DNA of 17,068 nucleotides from Smittium mucronatum (taxonomy: Eukaryota; Kickxellomycota; Harpellomycetes; Harpellales; Legeriomycetaceae): NCBI GenBank assembly GCA_001953115.1, contig LSSL01000539.1:34722-51789 (forward strand). The letters run 5' to 3'. Position numbers and translations under genes: made by a program. The stretch's first letter is position 1. Each line of letters begins with the position of its first letter. A model generated the notes under the pieces. That model made no database searches and had not been told where the DNA came from. It saw only the letters and a list, made by a program, of their open reading frames with translations. Shown here piece by piece: positions 9,601 to 17,068 of the stretch.

Positions 9601-12078
9601 TAAAAAAAAATGCACATTAAGGTATATTTTATTCAATGGAAATAAAAATCAATCCAATGGAGTGTAAAAGTTGTTGGTATGGAATTTTTTCATTACAATT
9701 AATTGCCGGAAATTATTCAATGTATCTGTCAATGGAATGATTTCATTGTTCAAATTTGGAATAGGACTAGCCTTTTTTTTTTGTGGGAAATTGATTTTAT
9801 GTAAAATTTATGTAAAAATAAATTGAAGTGCAAGCGTCTTTTTATTCGTGCTGGATTTCAAAACACATTATAAATTTAGGATTTTTCGGGATTTCAAACT
9901 AAAGACTATTACTAATTTCACATATATTCTTTACTAGTCACTTCTAAATATGAATGTCTGCTGGTTCGATGTTTGTTTCTAAAGATGATATCCATTGGAT
10001 AGTTCCGTACACTTTAGATATTCTCAATTTCTAGAGTGTAATTTGATCAGTTGATTAGTAATTGCAAGTAGACGATCTAGTGGGTTTGAGAATTGCAGCT
10101 AGTGGATTGATGATCTCATGACAGTATCATTAGTCTCAAAATGGGATCATTCAACACTTTATTTTGCTTTTGGATTTTTTTCCTTTGGTAATTTAGTCCT
10201 AATTCGGAAAATAGGTGCATTATTTTAAATAGTCACTTGCCCTGATTTTTTCTTTGTGGCCTATAAGTAAAAACTAATAGTTTCTGGATCCTGTCATTAT
10301 TAACAGCATCTTGTGTATTGCAACTGTTTGCTTTTCCGAAAAAAAAAAAAAGGGATCATCCTTTTTTTAAAAGAAATTAAAACCAAATCAACAGTTTGAG
10401 TTCTTTTTTGTTGAGCTTTTTTTTATTTACTTTTTGCTCTTGGTCAGGGGTACTTATTGTTCGTATTGTACATTCCATATTGATATCAAAATATTTGCTC
10501 TAATCCATTTATCTTTTAGACTCTTCCCATGAACATGCCTTTTCTATTAACTTCTTATTTAGGAATATCCGACCACTTTACTGCAGGCAGATCTTTAAAA
10601 GAAAAAAAGCAATTATTTAGTGCATTCTAACAAAATCTACATTTTATCTCTACTTCTATTCACATTTTGTCCGTATCTCTTGTTCTCCTTACTTTTACCA
10701 ATCAAATATATCTTTCCGGGAAAAAAAGCGAGTGATGAGTATGGGATCTCAAATGAACTGCAGAAAATAGAATAATGCGTAAACAATAATGGTTTGACAT
10801 TTCTCATCCCTTCTCACCCTCTCCCAATCTTTGAATACAGTATAATTTGTAATCACCTACACTCTGGAAACATAAGGACTAATCCTTCTCCTTCAATTAG
10901 TCATAGTAGATACTCATCCTCTCTAAACTATTCCTTTTTTTTCACAGAATTATCACAATAAGGAATCACTCACTGCTCTTGAATAAACAAACATATAATC
11001 AGAAACCATCACTTATGAGTTCTTTATTTTCTTCTTGTTCTTATTCGTACCCAATTCCTCTGATTCGTTATTGATCTTATTTTTAAATTCACATTTTATG
11101 TAATTGCATGCTTAAAACCTTGTTACAACAAGATGGCGCATAGATTAATCAAGTATATATTTTTAATATGTTTGGATACAGAAAGTGGTCCCATCATTAT
11201 TAATTGGTGATATATCAGAATCACATTGTTTTGATTCCCTCTATTTGCTTCTCCCAATAACCCATCACCGTCCTCGACTCTGTTCCTGAAACGTCACCTG
11301 TAAAGGGCTATGTATTTGCTACAAAAATCAATCATAAAAAATTTCAAGCAAGGATCCTAAATTAATCTAATGAAGAACATACATGTATTTCTATTCGTTG
11401 GTTGCGCCAAGAAATGACCTATTATTTTTCAGGGTCCAATCCAATTGTGCTATTTTATTTTCAGATTTATCCAATTTCCATTTGTTGGATGAATGGAAGA
11501 AACCCCATGGATTGACCTCTGATTTTTTTTTCTTTTTTATGATTAGATGTCTGCGTTTGTTGATATTTAGTTTCTTATTAATATTTCGATAAATGTCACA
11601 AGTTCTAAATATGTAATCAAAAATAAATCATATGCGAGTCTTTTCTATACGTCTTTTTCTTTTTTTTCAAATCATATGCGATATTCGTTGAGATCACTAT
11701 CTTTTCTATTTGATTCATACCACTTTTTTAGTTTGGAAACTCGTAATACTGATATATTAAACTATAGGATATCATTATGAAAATGAAACCTCGAAAGGAT
11801 GTAACTATTGGTTGCATGATCAAAGTAAACAACAAATTGTTTGTTTTCCAATGTTCATTTGTTAGCTATATGACTGAACTTCCTATTGGTTATGACCTAA
11901 TGTTTAGCCAAATGGAATCAATAGAGTATAAAAAAAAAGGTCTGGTCTAGTCTCAAAAGCAACCTCCGATCTGATACAGCTCGCCAAGGTAGTTTATAAA
12001 AGTTCGATGATATCAGGACCCACTCATCACCATATAAAATCTGCGAGGAACATTTAGTTGTTTTCGTTTTGTGTGCAA
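6606..12078. other. AT-rich region without a supported gene
   Basis: A C-rich tract continues to about 6660 and CT-rich DNA to 6720. After that the sequence is strongly AT-rich with long T runs (for example 15 T at 8684-8698) and few G/C runs. Open frames above 60 codons are rare: 7454-7666 (+, 70 codons, ATG) and 11383-11592 (+, 69 codons, ATG) have no recognisable content. Small structures seen are a near-perfect 19-bp palindrome at 9291-9309 and a 13-base direct repeat (AAATCATATGCGA at 11625-11637 and 11669-11681). Genes with many short exons could be hidden here, as the region further right shows. Confidence 0.5.
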
Positions 12079-12435
12079 CTATAAAATCCATAAACGAATC
12101 TTCCTGGGTAGATTAATAGGATCCAATATAACCCATTTGGGACATACATTACCCAGTCTCGCCAATAAAATGTAGTATGTCCGAAATGAGTTCAATTTTC
12201 TCAAAAACATAAAAATAAACATGTAATCTAAAAGATTAGCAAGTAATCTACTTACAAGTTTGCACACATACTCCTTGGATCGAAAACTGGCCAATCTAAT
12301 TACGCTTTGCTGTTTAAGAAAACTGTTAGGGTCAGCCTCCCCATTTCTCATACATCCCCTCATCCTCCAGATTTGGTTAATTTCAAATCCCATCAATAGT
12401 TGTCCGTACAAAGTAAAAAAAAATAAACTGCTCAT
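12079..12435 (-). CDS. possible coding segment, unspliced 118-residue ORF or short TLC-like exons
   Basis: Two readings compete. Unspliced, there is an ATG frame of 118 codons ending at 12079, the longest in the AT-rich part, with no family recognised. Spliced, two candidate introns appear on the minus strand: GTAAGT...GCTAAT...TTTTAG at 12255-12228 (28 nt) and GTAATG...TATTAAT...CCCAG at 12152-12104 (49 nt). Removing both gives exons 12295-12256, 12227-12153 and 12103-12079 in one frame, containing WPVFDPRS, then LHVYFYVF and ELISDILHFIGET, and a stop. The order DP motif, then a hydrophobic segment with ISD, resembles the N-terminal part of TLC-domain proteins. The first intron falls after TT of a Leu codon, as does a proposed intron in the TLC-like gene at 15820. 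The spliced form ends too early for a complete domain, so it may be a fragment. Chance remains a serious alternative for both readings. Confidence 0.2.
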   Translation of the reverse strand: MSSLFFFTLYGQLLMGFEINQIWRMRGCMRNGEADPNSFLKQQSVIRLASFRSKEYVCKLVSRLLANLLDYMFIFMFLRKLNSFRTYYILLARLGNVCPKWVILDPINLPRKIRLWIL

Positions 12436-14235
12436 ATCTTTATATCAGACTAATCTCATGCACCCCCACTCCTGCACCTCCACTCTTCCATCCCTCGAAT
12501 TTCCCTTTTCAGAACCATTTTTTATGTAATCAGATTGCTTGATTCTTTTATAAAGCGCTGAACTTTATTCTGTATCAAGCAAAGTGTATAAGTTTTTAAT
12601 GACGTTATCTTACAATAAAATTCCGTGATACAAAAAAAAAAAAAGTGAAGTGTATAAACTATTTACCACTAATCCCAACTCATACATTCACATTCACACT
12701 CTTCCTCTACATCCCCCCCCTCCCTCCATCACCCCCCCCCCCATTTTTTTTCCTACATCCCATTTCGTTCATTTTTAACACTATTGAATTTTTAGTTTAT
12801 AATAATCTTACTAATACAGAATCTGGTTATTTATATCAACTAGTGCACCCAAAGAAATCATTTTAAAGCTAAGATTAGGCTGTGGGAAATGAACATGAAA
12901 GTCGGCTATTTTTTTATTTAAAAAAAAAAGAAAGAAAACAGGTTCGTTGAATCTCTAACACCCACCCTCAGATGCCGTACCTAATTCCAACGTTTTTTTT
13001 TACGTGTTTCATTCTTCTTTTTGAACCGGTTTAATGTGATCTCTGCGAATATTAAATCGCCTTTTCACGAAACAAGAACCTTAAAACCCACTCGCCTCTA
13101 TTTCCAACTCGACTTTTTTTTTTTTAATGTGTACTGATTTGTTTATTTTTTTTTTGCACATGCAAAAGAGATGGTTTGCTGGCACTTGTTTATTAAATTG
13201 ATCAGCGGATAGTACTAATACCCGGTTTAAAATATGGCTTAGACGTTATATAATAGGAATTTCATTCAGAAAAAATTGTTCTTATATCTAGAACCCAATC
13301 AAGAAATTAAAGTGCGGTTAAATATTATCTAGTAATTGCAGAGTATATGCGTATATTATAATTATTCGATCCAGCCAAGAAAACTAGCATCATATGTATG
13401 GATTTAGGTTGGAGAAGGGGTGATCTAGCTTCCTAGTCAATCGGATGCGGTATCTAATAATAATAATAAATTATGCAGCCAAGAACAGGATCGATTTAGT
13501 GAATTTATCCTATAGTGTAATCTAGCTATAAAAATCTAGAATAAAAATCAAGTATTAACTCCACTTTAGTCAATAGTAATCATATCCAATACAAGAGTCC
13601 ATTAAATTATATTGGGATTTATGAATATGCAGACTTTTTTTTATATAGAAAAGAGCCAATATTCACAATTATATATACGTGTATCCTCAACTTCATGAAA
13701 CTCCTACTTAACCCCCTTGTTATACTAACATCCCCATTTTTCTCCTTATTTACCATGAATAAAATCATGCTGTCTAATTTATATTACTGGAAGCGACTGT
13801 TTAGGATTTCACTAGAATAATTCTTAGATTTTTAGTTATTAAAAAATCCTAAATCTTTATAATTTTTTTTTTGGGATATTACCTTTAATGCTGAACTATA
13901 ACTTGCAAGAGCTCATTCATTGGAACTTTGTTTCCATCCAGCTTTTTATAATTCTCCGGTTTTCGAGATTAATTGATAGTATAGTGAATGTAAATATGAA
14001 AAGTATTATATTTATTTCAGAATAAATTCTGGACTATTGCGAACATACTTTCATAAAATATTTAAAGGATAAATTTAATATTATAAAAGACATCTCTAAA
14101 TTAAAATTAATCTATCCATAGTCGGGAGAAGGCGATGACCATTAAAGTAATATTTTATTCAAAAAAGGGTATTTCCAAACTGCACAGTTTATAGACAAAT
14201 CAGTTGCTTTTTAAAAAACACACACACAGGCAGTA
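12436..14235. other. AT-rich intergenic region with C-rich tracts
   Basis: No gene supported. C-rich pyrimidine tracts occur at about 12461-12510 and at 12706-12744 (with runs of 8 and 11 C), resembling those left of 6.7 kb. The rest is AT-rich with T/A runs, a TAATAATAATAA microsatellite near 13457, and a short inverted repeat (TAGGATTT near 13803 with AAATCCTA near 13846). Confidence 0.5.
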
Positions 14236-14492
14236 TATGGATCCTTTTCACAAAAATTGATTAAAAAGCCAAGAAATCCTAAATTTTTAACATAAATTTG
14301 ATGAATTCTATGTTTGGATACTAAAACAGTAACATTTTAGTAATAGGGGGATAAGAGATATTTATTGATCAAACGAAAACCACTCCCAGCTGCCAAACCA
14401 ACAACAATAGGCTTGTATCATACAGAGACTCGGTAGGCATATAAATATCTGCTGCTTGAGGCTAGATTTTCAAGTAAGTGGGGGTCATTACA
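14236..14492 (-). pseudogene. broken TLC-like gene copy
   Basis: Read on the minus strand, this is the dead partner of the gene at 15820-16268. An acceptor AG at 14494-14493 is followed by TGT AAT GAC CCC CAC, matching the start of the partner's exon. The frame reads DPHLLENLA...YLYAYRVSV and then meets TGA at 14420-14418. Beyond it, PIVVGLAAGSGFRL is still recognisable, and a second block EFIKFMLKI...DFLAF carries TAG at 14281-14279 and TAA at 14263-14261. The donor that would begin the partner's first intron is changed from GTATGT to ATATGC, and the second donor is also lost, while the second acceptor ATAG survives at 14308. Because intron sequence is duplicated along with exons, the copy arose at DNA level and not by reverse transcription. 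The family call (TLC) depends on the better-preserved partner. Confidence 0.5.
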
Positions 14493-14670
14493 CTAATGTT
14501 TTTCCTACATCCTATAGAAAAACCAAAACATCCAAGAAAAAAAAAATGAAAATCAGGCCAAAATATTCTTTGACAAGTCGTTTAAACCGAATTGTGGGTA
14601 TACACAATACTTGTCTAGATAGAAATAAACGTCTTATGATGATATTGGGATTTGTGTCTCTTAAAAAAAA
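14236..14670 (-). repeat. left arm of a diverged inverted duplication
   Basis: This arm pairs with 15640-16079 in inverted orientation on a nearly constant diagonal (paired positions sum to 30310-30315). Exact shared blocks include 19 bases at 14393-14411, 16 bases at 14263-14278 and 10 bases at 14648-14657. By eye, identity is about 80% over the best 125 bp and lower elsewhere. Similarity may fade outward to about 14130 and inward towards the centre near 15156. Confidence 0.9.
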
Positions 14671-15639
14671 TGATAATCATATTTTGTATCTAAAGATTCA
14701 ATACTAATAATATTTATTTTATTGATTACAACAGCAATTGAATAATTTGAAATTAAGAGCCATGTAACGGTTTTATCCGACTCAAAAGAGCTGTGGTGGT
14801 CAGCGTGCACCATATATGAAATTTTATTATTATTAATTTGAAGAGCTGATTCTTATTTACAGCTTAAAGAAAAGTTCGCCAATCATTTTAGAACTTTGAT
14901 TCTATATTTTGTTTAAATAATGCACAGCTTGTTTATTAGATTTGTTATTAAAACTATTTTGGTTCTGGAAATGTTTTTGGTTAGATTGGGGTACTGTTAC
15001 GTGTATGTGAATACATTACAATAAACGTCACACAACTTCCACGTTCGAAATCTGCACAAATTTAATAGGGGTGGTTTTTTTCACAAAAAAAAAACTTCAA
15101 TAGATTCTGTAAAAAAAAAAAAGATCTGGTTGAATAATTCAAAAATCTAGCTCTTTTACTAACAAGAATCCCCCTCCCCCCAAAAGTATGTTTTAGAGCT
15201 ATCCTTTAGAAGAGGAAGTTCTCTTATTAAAATAATAATGTAGAGACTGCTTTTGCAGCAAATTCTAAAGAAACTAAAAGTGTGTGTTACAAAAAAAAAA
15301 GGGAAACAAAATTTACAAGTGGTGAATGGGTACAGAGAGATTAGAAGGATCGAAAACGAAATGATTAGAAATACAATCAAGATCGAGCAAATTATTAATC
15401 TAAAAGATAATAAACAAAGAAAAAAAATATAATCGTACAAGAGCACAAAAAAAAACGTCAAAATTTGTTTCATCTTTATCCACAAAACAAAACAGAAAAA
15501 GATTAGGTTTGGTGTATGAAAAAAAGCAGCGTATTTTTGTATTCAGGATTATTATTTTGATTATTCTTGAAAAATGTAAAGCTGTCAGGATGACTAGGCG
15601 TTTCCTCAAAGAGAAAGCTACATCACCCATTGGGTTTTT
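14671..15639. other. centre of the inverted duplication
   Basis: AT-rich spacer between the arms, with its symmetry point near 15156. Patches of inverted similarity continue (for example 15027 onward against 15290 downward, and TAGCTC at 15148-15153 against GAGCTA at 15196-15201) but with shifting offsets, so homology is uncertain. C5 and C7 runs separated by one T lie at 15170-15181. If the two flanking genes are real, their N-terminal exons and a shared divergent promoter should be here. I could not identify those exons. Hydrophobic minus-strand frames (15159-15717) look like products of AT-rich composition. Confidence 0.4.
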
Positions 15640-16079
15640 ATTATCACTAAAAACACAAATCCAACAATAACAAATATTGTAATTAGAATAATTTCGATTT
15701 TGGAAGTTGTTTAGCATATTTAGCCAACATTAGGTTTCTATAAAAATTGGCCTATAAGGTATAATTGAAAAAAAGCGCCTGGTTTTGTCAGAGAATCTCA
15801 AATACAGGAATAGTTTTAGTATAATGACCCCCACACAATTGAAAACCTAGACCCAAGCAGTACATATTTGTATGTCTATTGAGTCTCTGTTATAATACAG
15901 ACCTATTGTTGTTGGTTTGGTATCAGGGACTGGTTTTCGTTTGGGTGATGAGTGTTTCCTATTTCCCTATTAATGAAATGTTGCTATTTTAATTTCTATT
16001 TATAGAAACCATCCAATTTGCTCTAAAACTTGGCGATTTCTTGGCTTTTTGGCTAACTTTTGCAAAAGGGGGGTCCATA
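15640..16079 (+). repeat. right arm of the diverged inverted duplication
   Basis: This is the partner of 14236-14670 in opposite orientation; exact shared blocks are at 15902-15920, 16035-16050 and 15653-15662. The best-conserved part coincides with the exon-like segment 15820-15944, as expected if coding sequence was conserved longer than the flanking introns. Confidence 0.9.
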
Positions 16080-16268
16080 AATCACAAAGTATTCTTCTCT
16101 ACAAATAAAATACCCTCCACTTTTTTATCGTATTTAGTAAATTATATTTTGGAAAACAAGTGTAAAATAAAAGAGTTTTTTTGGGTGAAATGGCTATTCG
16201 CATTTCGACTTTTTGTTTATATCGCCCGCCTGCCACTTTACGTAAACAAGAGAATATCAACAAACTAG
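15820..16268 (+). CDS. TLC-domain-like membrane protein, partial; 5' exons unresolved
   Basis: This is the C-terminal part of a probable multi-pass membrane protein. An acceptor TTTTAG ends at 15819. Read without splicing, the frame hits TGA at 15880-15882 and then shifts. Removing GTATGT...ATACAG (15870-15900, 31 nt) cures both faults at once. A second intron, 15945-16005 (61 nt, GTGATG to TTTATAG), joins in frame. The exons 15820-15869, 15901-15944 and 16006-16268 then give 118 residues. In order they show NDPHTIENLDPSS, LVSGTGFRLE, LAFWLTFAKG, KIPSTFLSYL and FVYIARLPLY. These fit the TLC (TRAM/LAG1/CLN8) family layout: a DP motif, a GYF-D helix, a motif like ELSTPF, and a last helix with FFxxR. 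The HH pair seen in many members is absent. The exon from 16006 stays open for 87 codons in AT-rich DNA. A donor at 16239 (GTAAAC) could extend it. It could still be a recent pseudogene. Confidence 0.42.
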
Positions 16269-16781
16269 TATCGTATATTTTTTGAAAATAGGCAGGTTCA
16301 AACATTCACCTTGCTATTTATTAGTCAAAAAGTGTACAGGATGTCTAGTGTCTCAATTGGCAGTGTAACGATAACCAAAAAAATGTTCTAAAAGAGGAAA
16401 ACTAGATCATTAGATATGATCTAATAACCACGTCTTCTATGTTCCCTGCTCAGTATTACGACATATATTTATTATAATGTAGCGTATCAGTCGTTTATAT
16501 CGTTCTAAATAATTATATTATGTTGTTTCAAAATGATATTTTCATCTAATGAAGCTATACAGTTATTTCAACTCCCCCACCCCATATTCGTTTTTTAAAA
16601 AATGAATATTAAAAAAATACTAACTTTATTTTATTCTTTTTTTGAAAAATTCCATTTAACAGTAGAATGAGAATTTTTTTTAAATCTCAGCATTAGAATC
16701 ATTAAACAGTACAAAATTAGTCCCTAAACTAAATCAGTTTAAATAAACAATGGCCAATCGTAGGATAAAAACACATTTAAT
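16269..16781. other. AT-rich flank
   Basis: No gene supported. It contains an 8-bp perfect hairpin (arms 16403-16410 and 16416-16423, TAGATCAT / ATGATCTA) and an AT-rich palindrome near 16589-16610. If the TLC-like gene uses the donor at 16239, a short last exon after GAAAATAG (ending 16290) would lie here. Confidence 0.45.
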
Positions 16782-16837
16782 CACTATTATGCCCCTAAGA
16801 GTGAAATACCTTGCCGTGGTTTAGGGGCTTAATAGTG
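16782..16837. repeat. 17-bp imperfect inverted repeat (hairpin)
   Basis: Arms 16782-16798 (CACTATTATGCCCCTAA) and 16821-16837 pair at 16 of 17 positions, with a 22-nt loop. It marks the border between AT-rich DNA and the G+C-richer right end, and touches the next hairpin. It may be a terminal or subterminal structure of a mobile element. Confidence 0.8.
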
Positions 16838-16855
16838 TACTTTTTCGAAGTACAC
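16835..16855. repeat. 8-bp perfect hairpin
   Basis: Arms GTGTACTT (16835-16842) and AAGTACAC (16848-16855) pair perfectly around a 5-nt loop. It shares three bases with the preceding inverted repeat, so the two structures could compete or stack. Confidence 0.8.
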
Positions 16856-17068
16856 TAGACTAAAATTTCACGCAGCGTTGTACTATTCTTGGTTGGGAGT
16901 AGTGGAGACAGCGCACAGCGTTACACTATTCTTGGTTGGGAGTAGTGGAGATAGCGCACAGCGATTCGGAGGACAGCGATTCCAGAGGAGGATCATCTAG
17001 AAACAGGAGGAACCGATCGTTTAGCACAGCTGAGACATAGTCTAGTGCACAAGTCCAGTGTTCGACAG
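16850..17068. mobile_element. possible edge of a mobile element or structured RNA, truncated by the window end
   Basis: A long-range inverted repeat joins 16850-16862 with 17038-17050 (12 of 13 positions) and encloses the 43-bp tandem copies. Together with the hairpins at 16782-16855 and the sharp rise in G+C, this suggests foreign or constrained sequence. No open frame, target-site duplication, primer-binding site or LTR pair can be seen because the window stops at 17068. Alternatives are a non-coding RNA gene or the start of a tandem satellite. Confidence 0.3.
16873..16958. repeat. tandem duplication of a 43-bp unit
   Basis: Copies 16873-16915 and 16916-16958 differ at three positions only. 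A partial third start (CAGCGATTC) follows at 16959, and CAGCGATTC recurs at 16974. Each unit contains a self-complementary stretch (ACTATTCT...GGAGTAGT) that pairs over 8 bp if G-U pairs are allowed, so a transcript would carry two like hairpins. The segment is near 50% G+C, unlike the region to its left. Confidence 0.9.

Noticed and set aside
11167..11179. 13-base match (TATGTTTGGATAC) to the left arm near 14309, as a third copy
   Set aside because: Several 13-base matches are expected by chance in 17 kb of AT-rich DNA, and the flanks do not align convincingly.
15159..15717. Hydrophobic minus-strand frames suggesting membrane proteins
   Set aside because: Phe/Ile/Leu/Tyr excess is expected from translating T-rich DNA. 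No family pattern is visible, and the region overlaps the inverted duplication, where the + strand carries the conserved signal.
6790..16781. Centromere core flanked by inverted repeats
   Set aside because: AT-rich, gene-poor DNA with an inverted repeat invites the idea, but the arms are far from identical and appear to be decayed coding copies, unlike homogenised centromeric arms.
16782..16860. Helitron 3' end (hairpin followed by CTAG)
   Set aside because: CTAG overlaps the base of the stem, lacks the usual short spacer, and no other Helitron feature is visible.
17022..17068. Pol III box A (TAGCACAGCTG) and box B-like (GTTCGACAG) suggesting a SINE or tRNA
   Set aside because: The last base of box B does not fit, the spacing is short, no cloverleaf can be drawn, and the window ends here.

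Overview
This window is eukaryotic DNA and most likely fungal. It is AT-rich, full of A/T homopolymers, has one clear GT-AG intron, and encodes a C2H2 zinc-finger protein of the GLI/ZIC-like type common in fungi. No bacterial operon structure, tRNA, rRNA or CRISPR array was found. The lineage within fungi cannot be fixed from this sequence.

Layout. Positions 1-724: a probable short coding region on the + strand with an unresolved 5' end. Positions 725-3660: intergenic DNA with long strand-asymmetric purine and pyrimidine blocks and many G/C runs. Positions 3661-4904: the one secure gene, on the minus strand, a two-exon transcription factor of 379 residues with four zinc fingers. Its middle part is in a different frame from the first exon, and the 104-nt intron restores the frame exactly. 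Positions 4905-6720: its upstream region, with a TATA-like box, a T11/A12 block, a strong G-quadruplex motif and a G/C-rich inverted repeat. Positions 6720-14235: about 7.5 kb of AT-rich DNA with only one debatable coding segment (12079-12435, minus).

Positions 14236-16079 hold the main discovery: a diverged head-to-head inverted duplication centred near 15156. Its conserved parts translate as pieces of a membrane protein that resembles the TLC (TRAM/LAG1/CLN8) family. The left copy (minus) is broken by three in-frame stops and has lost splice donors. The right copy (+) has a continuous frame if a 31-nt and a 61-nt intron are removed. The segment at 12079-12435 may be a third, distant relative: it has a similar short motif before a 28-nt candidate intron in the same codon phase. 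The TLC assignment and the very short introns are inferences.

From 16782 to the right edge the base composition changes to roughly half G+C. Here lie two stacked hairpins, a 43-bp tandem duplication and a 13-base long-range inverted repeat. This looks like the edge of a mobile element or a structured RNA, cut off by the window end.
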